Shown here piece by piece: positions 32,687 through 45,080 of a DNA stretch of 64,000 nt. A program made the position numbers and the translations under genes. This DNA comes from Aphelenchoides besseyi (taxonomy: Eukaryota > Nematoda > Chromadorea > Rhabditida > Aphelenchoididae): positions 10,230,001 through 10,294,000 of the forward strand of contig JAMPIQ010000001.1 of the NCBI GenBank assembly GCA_024699855.1, written 5' to 3'. Within the stretch, counting starts at the first letter, position 1; every line of letters begins with the position of its first letter. Below the pieces are notes generated by a model. The model searched no databases. It saw nothing but the letters and a program-made list of their open reading frames with translations, and was not told the DNA's origin.

Positions 32687-34410
32687 TCAATAGCACGACA
32701 AAGATTTCTCGTAGATTTGGGACAAAGCATCAACATCCGGATCACGAGGCGCAATAGCTCCTTTCTTCAACGATGCCGCTGCACGATCAGCCAACTTGTC
32801 AACATCGCGACGGTCAAAACCCAAATCTCCCAAGCCATTCGGAACTTTGTAGTCTTGCATGTAACCACGAATCAAATCAGCCAAACGATTGGCGATCAGA
32901 TCTTCGCTTGCAGTCGACTAAACTCGTTTGCTGATTTCAAAAAGAAAGTCGAATTTACCGGCAGATCAGCGCCCAACAAATTTGCTGCTTCCAAATGACG
33001 TTGTGGATACGCGGGAGTTGTGAAAATGAAATCAGCTGGAGCGGTAGTCACAACACTTAAACCGTGTGGAATCAACGGTTTATTCGAGTCGTAGTCGGGA
33101 TCCACGTACTTTTTGCCTTGAGAACTAAAATACCTTTAGTTCAAAAACTGTTTCTCGACTGCTTACCTGATCGGATACGATAATCCGTGACACAAATGAA
33201 CACCTGCATTGCCAAAGCCCATTCCGGCAAATGAACTTGCCATCATCATATGAGTACGGGCTTCCGCATCGTCGGGATTGAAAACAGCGCGACGAAAGTA
33301 CTTCGTGATTATCTAAAACAACAGAAAATTTCGCACAATGGAACTTCAAAACATACGCGCAGAGCTTCACGAACCCAAACATCACTGATCGGATTCGATC
33401 CCTGATAGACCGGTCGTTCGGCTGGAGTGTTCGGTCGTGGTCCACGCTGCAATTGTTCAATAGAAACCGGAAGATTCTTAACATGATACCTCAGTGTATG
33501 GCTTGGCAGTGTACGACTCAAGTGCATGACAAAGAACATCGAAGCCCGAATAGATTGCAACGTTACGCGGCATTGACATCACGTTCAACGGATCGACAAT
33601 GGCGAGAAGCGGTTTGATGGCACGCAATCGAATTCCCGTCTTACACTCTTTTTCCGGCAAATCGAAGATTGAAACACCTAAAAAACGTACAATCGATTAT
33701 GATCGGATAATGCCTGTTAGACCTGTGGTTTCCGAACCCGTTCCAGCGGTTGTTGGAACCGCAATCAACGGTTTCATCGGATTTGTGGGCATAATTCCAC
33801 GCCCAAACGGCGGTTGGACGAAATCCAGAAAATCGGCATCGAGATTGCTCGAATACAAAGCCGCTGCCTTCGTGGTGTCAATGACCGATCCGCCACCAAC
33901 GGCAATAAAACAATCGAATTGGCCGCTTTTGGCGAACTCCACCGCCTCGACCATCGACTTCTCCGATGGTTCGCAAAGAACGTTGTCGAAAACCTTGTAC
34001 TCGACGCCATTTCTGCTGAACGATCCGGCAACCTCACTAAATTCACTGGTCGATGACGCCAACAAGAAAAACGCACGTGAACGCACGAGTCTTTGCAACG
34101 TTTTTGTCCGTGATAACCAACGGCTTTTTCGATCGCAGTTGTTTGACATCGTGAGCAATCTCGGCGGTGACTCCTTGACCGAAACGTAAAGTCGAACTGA
34201 TCATTTCGAACGCGTAGTCACATGTATCTTGAAGACACTGGCTTTTCATTGATAAACGAAATACAACTCACGACCATCAGTCGAATTTTTACGAATCAAC
34301 GGTTCGAAGTGATTTGAATCGGCGCAATTGGAGTGATGTGGACAACTGAGCCGAGCATTCGCAACCAAGCGAAGAATATTCTGAGCCGTACGAGCCTTCA
34401 ACGATGTCAT
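32687..34410 (-). CDS. Iron-containing alcohol dehydrogenase 1 (hydroxyacid-oxoacid transhydrogenase)
   Basis: A mitochondrial enzyme of the ADHFE1 type, which oxidises 4-hydroxybutyrate while reducing 2-oxoglutarate to D-2-hydroxyglutarate. The start [19 protein letters not shown] (ATG 34410) is presequence-like. Then come [32 protein letters not shown], the nucleotide-binding [19 protein letters not shown] and the signature [15 protein letters not shown]. The metal/active-site helices are [18 protein letters not shown] and [15 protein letters not shown]. The C-terminus is [20 protein letters not shown]. The conserved histidines of the Fe site are present. Several short introns. Complete. 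Confidence 0.94.
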
Positions 34411-34997
34411 TTCGTCGAAGTCGTTGAAGATCCTGCAACATAAACACACGATTTAAAGTGCATCGAGAAAACGCGAATTCAAACACAAAAAAAGCAGCGA
34501 TCGTGCTCGCAAGTTTCAGTAACAAACATCGCATACGATTCCAAAAAGTCGCTCGGAACTCAACGGGCAGACCGACCGGCCGATCAATGAACGCACAAAA
34601 ACTCTCTTCCAAGCCGCTTCGATTTGTGACGAGAACTGCAACGGGAATGATCGTTTTTTGATCGACCTCTTCGACGTCACATCGAAGCCACGAGTTGTTC
34701 TAATGAACACTCGGTTTACTCATTCTCACGCAATCAGACGGCCAGTTTGTTTTGATGTTGCTTTTTGGCTGCTGATAAGTGCAAGGAGAATGAACTGAAG
34801 ACCGACGATTCTCGCATTTTTCATTTCCAGAGGTGTTCCAAACTACCGATTTTATTTGTAAAACAAATGGCTGCGTAGTGAAAAGGACAAGAGATTCTCG
34901 TTTGTGAAACGGCAAATGAAAGAAAAAGAAGTGAGTAATCGAACAGAAAACAGATCGAAATGTATCGAAAACAAAATCGAGCAACAGAAAACACGAA
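34411..34997. other. Promoter of ADHFE1 and 3' flank of gamma-tubulin
   Basis: About 590 bp. Open frames seen here on either strand have no domain and no splice chain. Nothing else recognised. Confidence 0.45.
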
Positions 34998-36556
34998 TCA
35001 ACAGCTACCCACTTCGTCGTCGTCACTCGGTTCCGGCTTCAAGTTCTCTTTGTCAGTGGTGTCCCGAGATAAGAAGTCGTCGCGAGTCGCGTCGTTGTAC
35101 AAATCGCGGAGATCTAACATCGAAGTTTCGCACAAATCCAACTCTTCTTCAGCGTCCGCATAGTCGGCAAACTGCTGATAGTAAGATTTCTTCGAACGAA
35201 AACGACGAAATTGTCGATGAAGACCATCGAAAACGTTCGCAATGTTCGTGTGATTGGCCAACAGAACACCCGAGACTTTAAATTCGCGTTTGATGTACGG
35301 CGAAGCGATGCAAGTTGTGGTGCTCAATGTCAAACCCGACCATGTGGGATAACTGAAAAAGTAGAATAGAGATTGAATTGAGAACATACGTGAATCGTTG
35401 TTTTTGTTCCATTCGCAAAATAACGTCCGCAATGTCGATATTCTCCAGGTTTCCTTGAAGAATCGCTAAACCGGCCAACATCGAGTGATTGTTGACGACA
35501 GCGGCTGCTTTCGGCGGCTCTGCGGTGACCATCATCGACGACGGCTTAAGAAGACGCGACAGTGTATCTTGTACCGACGTTTTCAGGATCTTTTTTCGAC
35601 AAAATGGCAGACAAAATGGCGTATAACCTAAAAGCTTGTCATTCAACACCATCGATAGCTCGCTACCTGGTTGAACAAAGTGCATTTGTGGAAAGGGACC
35701 CAGTTCGGCAATCTGAGTGTCCAGACGATTGTAAGTCTCGCCGTAGAAACGAATGGGCGCGGTAGTAGCTGTCAGAATGGTACTGACCATTTGATTAACG
35801 TGATCCAAATTCACGTTTTCACTCAACTCGGAGGCCAATCGATTTAAAGCAACATTGTCGACAACAACCACGTTATCGGCGAATTCAATCAAACGTCTCA
35901 ATGCCAAACCCGTATTGTAAGGCCCGACAACAACGTCGTGGTTTTGAGAAGTCGGGAAAACAGAATACGTTTGAACTACTTGCTTTGGAAACCTAGAAAC
36001 AAAATGGAAAAAGTAACTTATTTCAAAAGAAAAACTTACTCATCTCTTAGCATCTCCAATACTCGTGATCCCAAACCCGATCCCGTTCCACCGTTGACCG
36101 AATGCGAAACAATGAAACCCTCCAAATTGTCAGCGCCTTCAGCTTCGTGTTGAATGATTCGCATTATGTCTTCGCCGAAATGGGCTCCACGTTCGTATCC
36201 TTGCGTCCACTGATTACCAGCTCCACCACCATTCCCGCTTTGAAAGATGTTTTCGTCGTTGTACAACTCGCCGTAGCCACTTCTCGTTATTGTGTTGATG
36301 ACGCGGGGTTCCAAATCGATTAAAACCGCACGCGGAATGTAACGACCGTTGTCGGCCTTAAACTCGCGATAAACAAGAAGGCAAGCGAAATTACCTGGTC
36401 AAAGAAAACTTCTTTGTTGTCTTTTCCGCGAATCTCTTCGACCAATGGAAATCCATTTTCGCCAATACCGTGCTCTTGACAGAGCCCATTCCAAAACTGA
36501 GCTCCCAATTGATTCCCGCACTGACCAATTTGCAATGTGATGATTTGACTGGACAT
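34998..36556 (-). CDS. tbg-1: Gamma-tubulin
   Basis: The tubulin that nucleates microtubules at centrosomes as part of the gamma-tubulin complex. The start [20 protein letters not shown] carries the GTP-binding N-terminal block. Gamma-specific features follow: [40 protein letters not shown] and the tubulin signature [30 protein letters not shown] and [16 protein letters not shown] are also family blocks. The C-terminal half ([36 protein letters not shown]) diverges from vertebrate gamma-tubulin but stays collinear. The acidic tail [20 protein letters not shown] is long. Three or four short introns. The gene lies 200 bp upstream of the ZIP7 stop codon, same strand. Confidence 0.95.
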
Positions 36557-36761
36557 TCTGCAACTTCCAGGGAATATGACCGTCATTTTATTAAACAATA
36601 ATCGCTATGCGATCAGATGTCAACTTAATCGCCTTCGAATTAAACACACCGTCAAAAATAATTTACTTCAAATACGACCATTAAATGAATGAAAATATTA
36701 TCCCCATAAACCGAATGAAATGATGCGAACTGCCACAACCAATTACTTGAACCCTACGAAA

Positions 36762-38457
36762 CTATTCGTACAACGCAATCAGATACATGCAAAAGACGCC
36801 CACGGACATCGCCGCAATCTGAGCCACAGTCAAAAGTGCCGAACTCTTCTCCAACAACTCAGGCAAAACCGAAACAGCGGCAATGTAAATGAAACCACCG
36901 GCCGTAAATGGCAGAACCCACGACGATTGAGCAGTTTCACTTAACGCTTCAGCATCAACAGACCACAAGGAAACAATGCAGCCGAGAAGGGCAGCAAGAG
37001 CGGTAAGAAGTTGAGTGAACATTGCCTAAAGATCGCTAAATAATTGAGTTGTATGAGACGAAAACGCACTCGTTTCTTGGAATAACCGGATTGAACCAAC
37101 AGAGCAAAATCTCCGATTTCGTGCGGAATCTCATGCACAAACACGCTGGCCATTGTACCTGAAAATAAGATGATTGATGGACATCAATGCCAAACTTGCC
37201 CAGTCCAACAGTTGTTCCAGCAATGAAAGAAGCTCCGATGGCCAAACCGTCTGTGAAGTTGTGCATTGCATCGGCAATCATGTTCAACCACGCGGCAACT
37301 TTTAATCGTGAAACTTCTGTTTCCGCTTTTTCAACCATCTTGCGTTGTGAATGACGAGTCGAAGATGCGGACTGAGTTGATTTTGCGTCTTCATCATCCT
37401 CTTCAACCAACGAAGCCGATTCATCGTCCGATTGTTTGGCCTTTCGCGGTTTACGTTTCGGTTTTTTTGTTTCTTTTAGTGCTGAGGACACTACAACTCC
37501 GTGTGAGTGACCATGTTCCGAATCTTCGCCGCGAACAAGCCGAACAATCTTTTCGGCGACAAAGAAGACAATGAATCCTGGAGTTATGGTTAAAGACTTT
37601 AAATTCGAAACGAACTCACCAGCCAAAACTCCACCACCGACCGACATATCGTGCGGTTCGTGATGTTCTCCAGCGGCATGTGAATGACTGTGAGAGTGTG
37701 TATGACCATGGGAATCGCCTCCGCCGACTGCCATCTGCGCGTGAGGAATCAGATGCAAGAAAGCGTCGCCCAACAAACCGCCGGCACCCAACGCCAAAAG
37801 CACTTTCAACAACGAGCTATTTTCTTCGGCATGTGCCTGAAATCTTAAACTATATTGTTTCACAATGAGCGGTTACTTTGATTGGAATAAACGCCAGGAT
37901 CAAAAAGGGACAAACGCTGATTAGAATAGTCGCACCGATTGAATAAGTCCACAGACGAATCTTCGGGTCATTCAAGACGGCAAGATAACTGAAAGATGAA
38001 TATAAAATGGTATCGAAGTGTCTAGCCACCTGTTCTTGTCGTAAACATATTCTTTCGTTTTGTCGACCACCTTCTTTGCTTTCTGAGCTGCTAGTTTGGC
38101 CGCTTTTTCAGCTGCAGCTTTTGCATGAGGACTAAAACGATTGTACAAGCAATTCAAAACGATCTCACCATCCGCCATCAGCGTCATGTGCATGGCCGTG
38201 ACTATGCTCGTGATGAAATAGCTCCTCCTCCTCTTCGTGATAATGCGAATGTCCGTGATGTCCCAAAGTATCTTCTCCACGTTGTGCCTAGAGAACATAA
38301 ACAGTGATTGGAAAACTCGGAAGCTTACCGCCTCGTTCACTTCTCTTCCATACTTCAAATGCGGAGCTTCGTGAGAATGAGAATGCGCAGAAATCAATTG
38401 TAAAACAACAAACGATGTAAACGCAAAGGCACCCAACGACCAAATTCGAATCGTCAT
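36762..38457 (-). CDS. ZIP7/KE4-type zinc transporter (SLC39A7)
   Basis: An ER/Golgi zinc transporter that releases zinc into the cytosol. The signal peptide [20 protein letters not shown] is followed by a His-rich lumenal segment ([27 protein letters not shown]). The first helices include [21 protein letters not shown] second His-rich stretch ([20 protein letters not shown]) lies before [18 protein letters not shown]. The cytosolic loop is acidic and Ser-rich ([14 protein letters not shown]). The metal-binding helices show [17 protein letters not shown] and [18 protein letters not shown]. It ends with [14 protein letters not shown]. All LIV-1 subfamily hallmarks are present. Complete, with short introns. 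Confidence 0.95.
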
Positions 38458-38824
38458 TGCGACTTCTGAAATTGAAAATTTGACGCCAATTCGTAACAAA
38501 ACAGTTGCTAAGTATACGTGTATTATAGTCACGACTAACTGTCTTTAAAATACCGAAGGGTCGACAGGTCAAAACGTTCGCTACCAATCGACTGCACCGA
38601 TCGATTGGATTTCTATTGTTCGTCAATCGGCCACTTCCACGCGTCCAAAAATCGCAACTATTTACCTTCTTGTTCATTGACATCCAACTCAACGGAGCGA
38701 AAAGGTCGACAGGACGCTGCGAATCCAAATTGCCGTTCAAGTTGCCGCCAAAAGTGCGCAGTTGAACTCGGGATACGCAGAGATTTTCAGCTGCCAATTC
38801 GCTTCATTTTGCTCATCTTCATAG
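38458..38824. other. Divergent promoter region between ZIP7 and UXT
   Basis: About 365 bp between two genes transcribed away from each other. No exon or RNA is recognised; shared promoter DNA is expected. Confidence 0.45.
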
Positions 38825-39363
38825 ATGGATTCAAGGCCATCCACTTCTTCGGCACCGTTGACAGAAGCTCTAAAGAAAAATGCCATCAACTTCATGGAAC
38901 GAGTTGAAAAAGATCTGCGGGAATCGGAGCAGAATTACCAGGCGATTACGAGCGAAATCGACGAATATGCGGCGTTGAAGTCGTACATCTTGAAATCGCT
39001 GGTGAGTCTCCGACGTTGCTCTTGAACTTTCTGACAAACTTTAGGACTTTGCTGAGTACCAGAATATGGAAGCGAAAGGACAAAAAGTGATGATGGATTT
39101 AGGCAAAAACGTTTACACACGAGCAACAATGTGAGTTTCAACTGTCCACGAATGTTCTTTGATTTGATCTTAGAAAGCCGAACGAAAAGCTGATGATTCG
39201 TGTCCAATCCGATCTCTTCATTCAAATGCCGTACGATCGCGCGCTACGGTTTGTGACAAAACGTTTGGACCTTCTGACCAAAATGGCCGAAGAGTCGATG
39301 GAAGAAATCGGGCGAATCAAGTCGCATTTGGTTTTGGTCAAGGCGGTAATGAGACCCGTATAA
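38825..39363 (+). CDS. UXT-like alpha-type prefoldin
   Basis: A small coiled-coil chaperone subunit of the R2TP/prefoldin-like (URI) complex. The start MDSRPSTSSAPLTEALKKNA leads into helix one (NFMERVEKDLRESEQNY, EIDEYAALKSYILKSL). Two beta hairpins follow: KGQKVMMDLGKNVYTRAT and PNEKLMIRVQSDLFIQMPY, matching the VDLG-NFF and L-LGYGFFLE-T blocks of UXT. Helix two is RALRFVTKRLDLLTKMAEES. About 150 residues, typical for UXT. Two short introns. The stop codon is 80 bp from the stop of the convergent transthyretin-like gene. Confidence 0.85.
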
Positions 39364-39442
39364 GTTCGTTTATTCCCTGTACTTCGCTTGTTAAGTTTCA
39401 TAGTTTTATGAATAAAATCACTTAGACAATCAACTGAAAGAA

Positions 39443-40060
39443 TCAACGGGCTCGTTCGTTTATGATCATGTTCGTTTCGTCTTCCTGAACGTTCGATGTA
39501 GTCAATGGCGAGAGGATTTGAGGATCCGCGGAAATCAAGTCGGGAATTTCGGGTGGCAAGCGAACAAACGGGTATCCACGATCGCAGATAATATCCGTAT
39601 GTTCTTTGAGTAGGTCGATATTGAGAAAGAGAGTCGAACCCAACTGTTCGGGAGCGGCGAAATGGTATTCGGTTTGAGCATAACATTTGTCTTTGATCTG
39701 AAAGACGAGTTCTTGTTTCCAACAGCTCGACAAACCACTCGCGGATCACAGTCGTGTAAAATAATCATGTACGGCGAGATTTCTCCGAATTCTTCGTGTC
39801 GATACAGAAAGTGAAAGGAACGAGCTTCTTCGACGTTCACCTTTCCAATCCTATCGTCTTTTGTGACTAAACAAAAACGATTAGTTCTTCGTCGCCCACT
39901 CACAGGTGTCTGCTTCCCACATCGAAACCATCGCATTCAACGTCAATCGAACATCCCTCGGCTGGCAGATCAACGCAACGTCCAAATTGAAAACATGTTC
40001 GGGAATAAAACGAAAAGAAGCTTCAGCCAAACAGACGAGCAAAAGAAACGGAAAGAACAT
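39443..40060 (-). CDS. Transthyretin-like (TTR) family secreted protein, divergent
   Basis: A secreted protein with signal peptide MFFPFLLLVCLAEAS (ATG 40060). It follows the nematode TTR-like pattern: a first strand DVALICQPRDVRLTLNAMVS, a central FTKDDRIGKVNVEEARSFHF, and the hallmark strand EISPYMIILHDCDPRV (PYL-I-HDC). It closes with IKDKCYAQTEYHFAAPEQLG, which brings two later cysteines, and an acidic tail. Two short introns (37 and 38 bp) restore the frame. TTR-like proteins form a large nematode family whose best-known member (C. elegans TTR-52) bridges apoptotic cells to phagocytes; the role of this one is unknown. The sequence is divergent, so the call rests mainly on the PY-I-HDC block, the cysteines and the size (about 180 residues). 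Confidence 0.68.
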
Positions 40061-41147
40061 TTTGTACACCAAAGATATCCACCGTCAAAATAAAAGACCT
40101 TCGAATCGCCGATCACCAAACGGAAGTTGAAAGTTTGGCCGCAAATTTTGCACTGAGTCGAAATTTCGAGCATTCCGTTGGTCGCACTACACGATCTTCT
40201 GAATCAGCGATAGTCGTGCATTTCAACCGTCATCTGTTTTTTGGTCTCAATTGCTCTCTTAAACTTTTGCAGCCAATCAAACGACCAGAAACTTTATTTT
40301 TGGACCTCATTTCCAACTGAGCGGAATAGTTCTCGTCGTCAATCACCAGAAACCTAAAGGTCGCAAGGTGCATTGTTCCTGAATTTTGTATTCAAGTGGT
40401 CTCACTTTTGTCTCTCACGCGAAACCGAACACGCTTTTGAAGTCATCTTGATCATTTGCACCATCTGACCATCTCACTGACACAGCCGTTAGACATGCCG
40501 TGGGAAAGACATCTCAGAAGTACGAAAAGACACATGACAAAAAGACGTGAATCTGAACTTTGCAAATGAGTATTTTTGAATGAACATTTCTGCTTCAAAA
40601 CGATGACCACGTTCACTTCCGTAGTAAACAGAAGGGCCGATCACAAGACTTTCACTTCAACAAACACTCATTGGTTATTAGAAAGTGTGTTTCCCGTTGG
40701 CACGAGTAATTGTTGGCTGTTTGTTTGTGTTGTTTTATGCAAATGTCATCGTCGAATTGCTTCGGAACGTGAACAGAGACCAATTTCCGTTTCGGCTCGA
40801 ATTTCACGTTCCAGTTTGTTATTTGTTCATTGACTCGCGACAAGACGACTTCTAAGCGTCGAGTTAACGGCAAAATTTGTTGGCGACAAGCAACCTGATC
40901 AGAAAACCCAGAGGAAGTCAGGAGTACAAAGAGCGCAAGAGATAGCGGTATATCGTATCTTGCATTTGCACGTGACATCAAGAAGATTGGTGGAGAGTGA
41001 CAAGTGACTTCGATGGACTTAGCAGCCGGATTTCAACACTAATGTGCTTTTCGCAATTCCATTTTGTGGTCGCAAAGACATCTTATAATTGTTGGAGTCC
41101 AAATTTGGGATTGTTGGTTGTTTGAGTAACCCGCTTCACTTTTCGAA
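40061..41147. other. Intergenic region before the first chemoreceptor
   Basis: About 1.1 kb. An exon-like reading on the minus strand just upstream of the transthyretin-like ATG (40.1-40.35 kb) may be 5' UTR of that gene. Apart from the weak small secreted ORF at 40.65-40.98 kb, nothing is recognised. Confidence 0.4.
40652..40979 (-). CDS. Possible small secreted protein, unknown
   Basis: A single open frame from ATG about 40979. It opens MSRANARYDIPLSLALFVLL with a good hydrophobic signal core ending near SSGFSDQVAC. The mature part has five cysteines in total (one near the cleavage site, others in DDDICIKQHK, NNYSCQRE and ITNECLLK). No family is recognised, and no splice support exists. 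It sits upstream of, and divergent from, the first chemoreceptor gene. It could be chance. Confidence 0.35.
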
Positions 41148-42720
41148 ATGCAGTTTGTTTCGATTGCTACGATCTGTGGGGTCATTTATTCGATGGTCTT
41201 GAATCTTTGTACCTTCCCGCTGTTAGCAGCAATGATCTGGACAAATTGGCGAAACGAACGGGTTCTTTCACCGCATTTCATTGTGAATCTATGTACCTAT
41301 CTTCTGGGCATCGTCTTCTGTATCCCTTATACATCGTATGTGGCAATTGGATGGCGCGGTGATGTTAAGTTTCGTACACATATTTCGTCGATCAAACACT
41401 TTTAGAGTCACATTATTCGATGTTAGCAATGTTTTGGGCCGGTGAGTCCATCAATTTTGCTCTTCTGATCGCGTCATTTAGGAACATTCTTTTATGCACA
41501 CGCTGCTGCACTATCCACAAGTGTGTTGTTCCTAATTTGGGATCGTAGTCTCAGTTTGATGTTTCCAATCACTTACACCCCACATTTGCGATCTCTGTTC
41601 TGTTACGCGAACATTACGATTCAAATTGCGGTTTATCTTTTCCTTGTATTCTGGGAAATGCAAGGGATGCCGTCGGCGAATTCATACTCCAATTGCATGA
41701 GTTATGGTTGTGTATCGGAAACGACTGCCTACAAAATCACGTACATGAAAGGTATTGCTGTCTATTTCGACAAGTAAACGATCGGTTTTAAGTGTTTTTT
41801 GCTGTGATTAACGCTTGTAGTGCGGCAGTATTCTTGGCTATATTTTGTCGTTACAACTCGACACGACCACAGAAGAATCCACAAAGCAGACGAAACAATA
41901 CGAACGTAAGTTTGCATTTCTGGAATTCGTTTGATTTCTGAACCTCAAATTTTAGGCAAATCGACTGGCCGCTTTTACTTTGGGTCTCGAATTGGTATTT
42001 AGTGTTCTCCCAAATGGTATTAGCTATGCGGTCTGGTTGGTGAGTTGTACGCACAGATCGTTGAATTAACAATAATCTATGCATTCGATTTTTTCGCACG
42101 TAAACCAAAAATCTCAATTGAGACGTAGAAATTAGATTGTGAAGCAAACGGAATTAGCTAAAATTGAGTAGACTATAATCAAATCGAATCAACAACCTTT
42201 CGATCGCAGTCCCCAAAGTGGTTTTGTGTTATGCTCTAAGAGATTACTGTGGTTTTCAACTGCTAGTACCTGATAGTTGGCCTAATCAAACTGAGGATGT
42301 GATTTTTGACAAAAGGTTCTCAAATTGAGGTTTCAGTAGATCAAACTAAAAAAAACAGAAGAACGTAACAGTCGCAAATTATCGTTCTTACTTCCAGGCA
42401 AATGAGATTCTGCTGTCACCAATGCTCGGTCCCTATTTGGGTAAGTAGTTTCTGCACAAGCGTTTTGTAGCACACAGAGCCAGTACTTTGTCCTTAAGTT
42501 AACATTGACCAATCGAATTAGATCGCTTGACATAATTAACTTCCTTTTAGCTTACGTTTTTGCTACCGAAGTGGCGGTGGTGACTTTTGTTTACGTTCAA
42601 GTTATTGGTATACAGACGCGAAAAAGTCGACTATTCAACAAGATTTCATCCAAATCGGTTATCGCTGTGGTCGGATCGAAACCGATGGCTGTCAATTCAC
42701 CAACAGTTCTTTTCTTTTAG
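41148..42720 (+). CDS. Serpentine (7TM) chemoreceptor-like, paralogue 1
   Basis: A nematode-type 7TM receptor. The first helix is in MQFVSIATICGVIYSMVLNL, followed by SPHFIVNLCTYLLGIVFCIP. The block at the end of helix 3 is LIWDRSLSLMFPITYTPHLR, equivalent to the DRY/PI-Y motif. MSYGCVSETTAYKITYMK is shared with the two paralogues at 43.0 and 53.4 kb. Helix 6 is GLELVFSVLPNGISYAVWL. After a long intron (about 42.05-42.39 kb) comes LSPMLGPYL and helix 7 AYVFATEVAVVTFVYVQVIG. The family is closest to the srbc/srx-like receptors of C. elegans; the exact class is uncertain. Splice sites are provisional. It should be an odorant or pheromone receptor on sensory neurons, by family only. Confidence 0.72.
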
Positions 42721-43004
42721 CTTTTTTGTCAATAAACTTACGTGCAAATGTTGTTGTAGATTCATTTCGATTAGTTAAAAGAAACGTACATTGTCTTCCA
42801 AATGTTTGTACTTCTTTCTGCTGCATTTGTCTGGCAAACAGTTGGAGAGTAGAAGTTGACTCCGCCCATTCCCTGATACAAATCGGACGTGAAACGAACA
42901 CTCTTACAGAAACTTTGTCTAATTAATTTGACTATTTGGAAATCGACCTTTCTGCGCGACGGTCCAATTACTGTAAATCGGAAGTTACGTAGACAACTCT
43001 GACA

Positions 43005-44642
43005 ATGACCAAATTCGTTGTGCTCATCAATCTCGTCAGTTCGATCTTCTCAATTTGCGCGGTTCTTCTCGCCATTCCACTTCTTTGTCGGATTATTTAC
43101 AGTCAACGTCGAATCATCTCGATGCAACTTCTGATAACCTTATTCACATGGTTGATTGCTGCATTCGGTTGCATTTTTTATTGTGGACATATCGTATGGT
43201 TTTGGAACGGAGACGGTGGGTTGAAGGACATAACATCAAAGTAATCAAAACACTTGAAGATTCCCTCTACTCAATCCAACTGACATTTTGGTTTGGTAGG
43301 TTTTACGTGAACAGTTAACATCAAATTAACATTTTGCAGGAACATTCTATTTTTGTGCGATGCCTCCGTTGTCGTTTGCTATCTTCTTTGTTACCCTCGA
43401 CCGTATTATCGCTCTTCAGAAACCGACTTTTTTGACGAATCGTAAACGAAAACTTTTTGTTATTTTTCAAATTGTCGTTGAAATCGTTTCGTATTTGGCC
43501 ATGATTCTGTGGGAAGCAATCTCTGAAACACCACCCAAAAATGCGATTACCTGTAAGATCGGTCGTAAGATCGCTAAAACCTCTGGAACTTTGCAGCCTG
43601 CATGGTCTACGGATGTACATCAGCAATGGCGGGTGTTAAAATCACAAACATGAAACTTTATTTTGCGATCCTTAACTCGATTGCTGCGTTGGTTTTTACG
43701 ATTCTCTTTGTTCGCTACAATCGACGTCAAATGCAAATGAGCCAACCAATCATGCAAACGGGCAAACGTGTAAGAAACATGACAATCTAATCATTTCGTA
43801 GATCCAATTTTAGTTCAATATCCACAACTTGGTCGCTGTTTTTACGGTGTTGATGGAAGTTACGTTCAACTGCATTCCAAACTTCATTGGCTTTTTGGTT
43901 CACAGGGTAAGTGCAGAGTAACAAGAAGATCGTAATACAACCTGACAGTCACATCTCCAATTGTCTTGTGATTGCTTCCTTCAAATTGCTTTTTTGCGGA
44001 GGATGCAAATTGAACTCGAATGGACTCTTTTTACGACAATTCGTCAAGTTCCGCGGTCTTGGTTACTTTCTCACGTTTATTCTTCAAGTTTTATATCAAA
44101 ACTTTCTGCACCGTTTGTGTACTTGCGATTCGACGTCTGGTTCCAGTTTTTGAGCTCTTACTATCTTCTTAAATTGAAAAGCAAATTAATCGTCCGTGTG
44201 TTAATTCCCTTAAACTCAAGAGACTTTGGCCAAAAAAACTAGACACACATTAAGAAGAAATACCAAAACTTTCGTGCGACAAAACATAAAGCCGAAAAGT
44301 TTTAATCCGCAGATGTGAAGCTACAAACTTAACAATATGCTTGTAGTGTAATGTAGAACATTTAGCTAATAAGCGTTTTTAGATGTACAATGTCGTTCTA
44401 AGTTCTTGGGTCGGACCTTATGTGGTAAGTGGATGTTCATATTCTGTGTTCATTATCTTTTACAGGCTTATATGTTCGCAGCTGAGTGCCTGTTGACTGT
44501 GTTCATGTACTTGAAGGTGATGAAAATTCGTGTCTTTTCGAAATCCAAAGCCTCCATTACGCATCCATTTCACAGCTCTACTCACAATGTGGTTGTAATC
44601 TCGACAGCCGGCACATTCGCACGATCCGGGTCTACATTTTGA
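43005..44642 (+). CDS. Serpentine (7TM) chemoreceptor-like, paralogue 2
   Basis: A tandem paralogue of the gene 300 bp upstream. It begins MTKFVVLINLVSSIFSICAV and shows MQLLITLFTWLIAAFGCIFY as helix 2. The helix 3 end reads FFVTLDRIIALQKPTFLTNR. ACMVYGCTSAMAGVKITNMK matches the YGC-x-TYMK block of the paralogues. NLVAVFTVLMEVTFNCIPNF is helix 6. As in paralogue 1, a long intron (about 43.91-44.38 kb) separates it from LSSWVGPYV and helix 7 AYMFAAECLLTVFMYLKVMK. The tail is Ser/Thr-rich. Same class uncertainty as paralogue 1. Complete by eye. Confidence 0.72.
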
Positions 44643-45080
44643 ACGATTCGAGTTGCTGCACAAGAAATCCCTACAATGATGTTTATAAACATTAATACAA
44701 ACCTAACGAGATAGCATTCGTGGGCTTAAAATGCACTACTCCAGAAATTAAGTTTGTTGTATGGAAACTTTTGTTTCATTTCGTCATTTATGCCAAAAAC
44801 CACTTCTGTTTGGCTGCGTTGGTTGTTTTCGTTCTCTCTGCCTTTTTGTATAATTTAAAAAAACAGAAATGAAGACGTTGGCTTCCGGATTCCTGTAGAA
44901 TCCGAGACCATATTGTTTAATATACCCTCTAGTGAGAACTTCAAGCGATTAGTTATAAGCATTTAAGTCTGAAGAAGATTGAAGTGCCGCAATCGATTCA
45001 GCTGGCGCTTCGTTTGTAATTCAAGATACGAGTTTATTCTCTTGAAGGTTAAATAGCAATAATAACAAAAAACGAAATGA
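44643..45080. other. Tail-to-tail spacer between receptor 2 and CWC22
   Basis: About 440 bp, AT-rich. Two 3' UTRs are expected; no gene is seen. Confidence 0.45.
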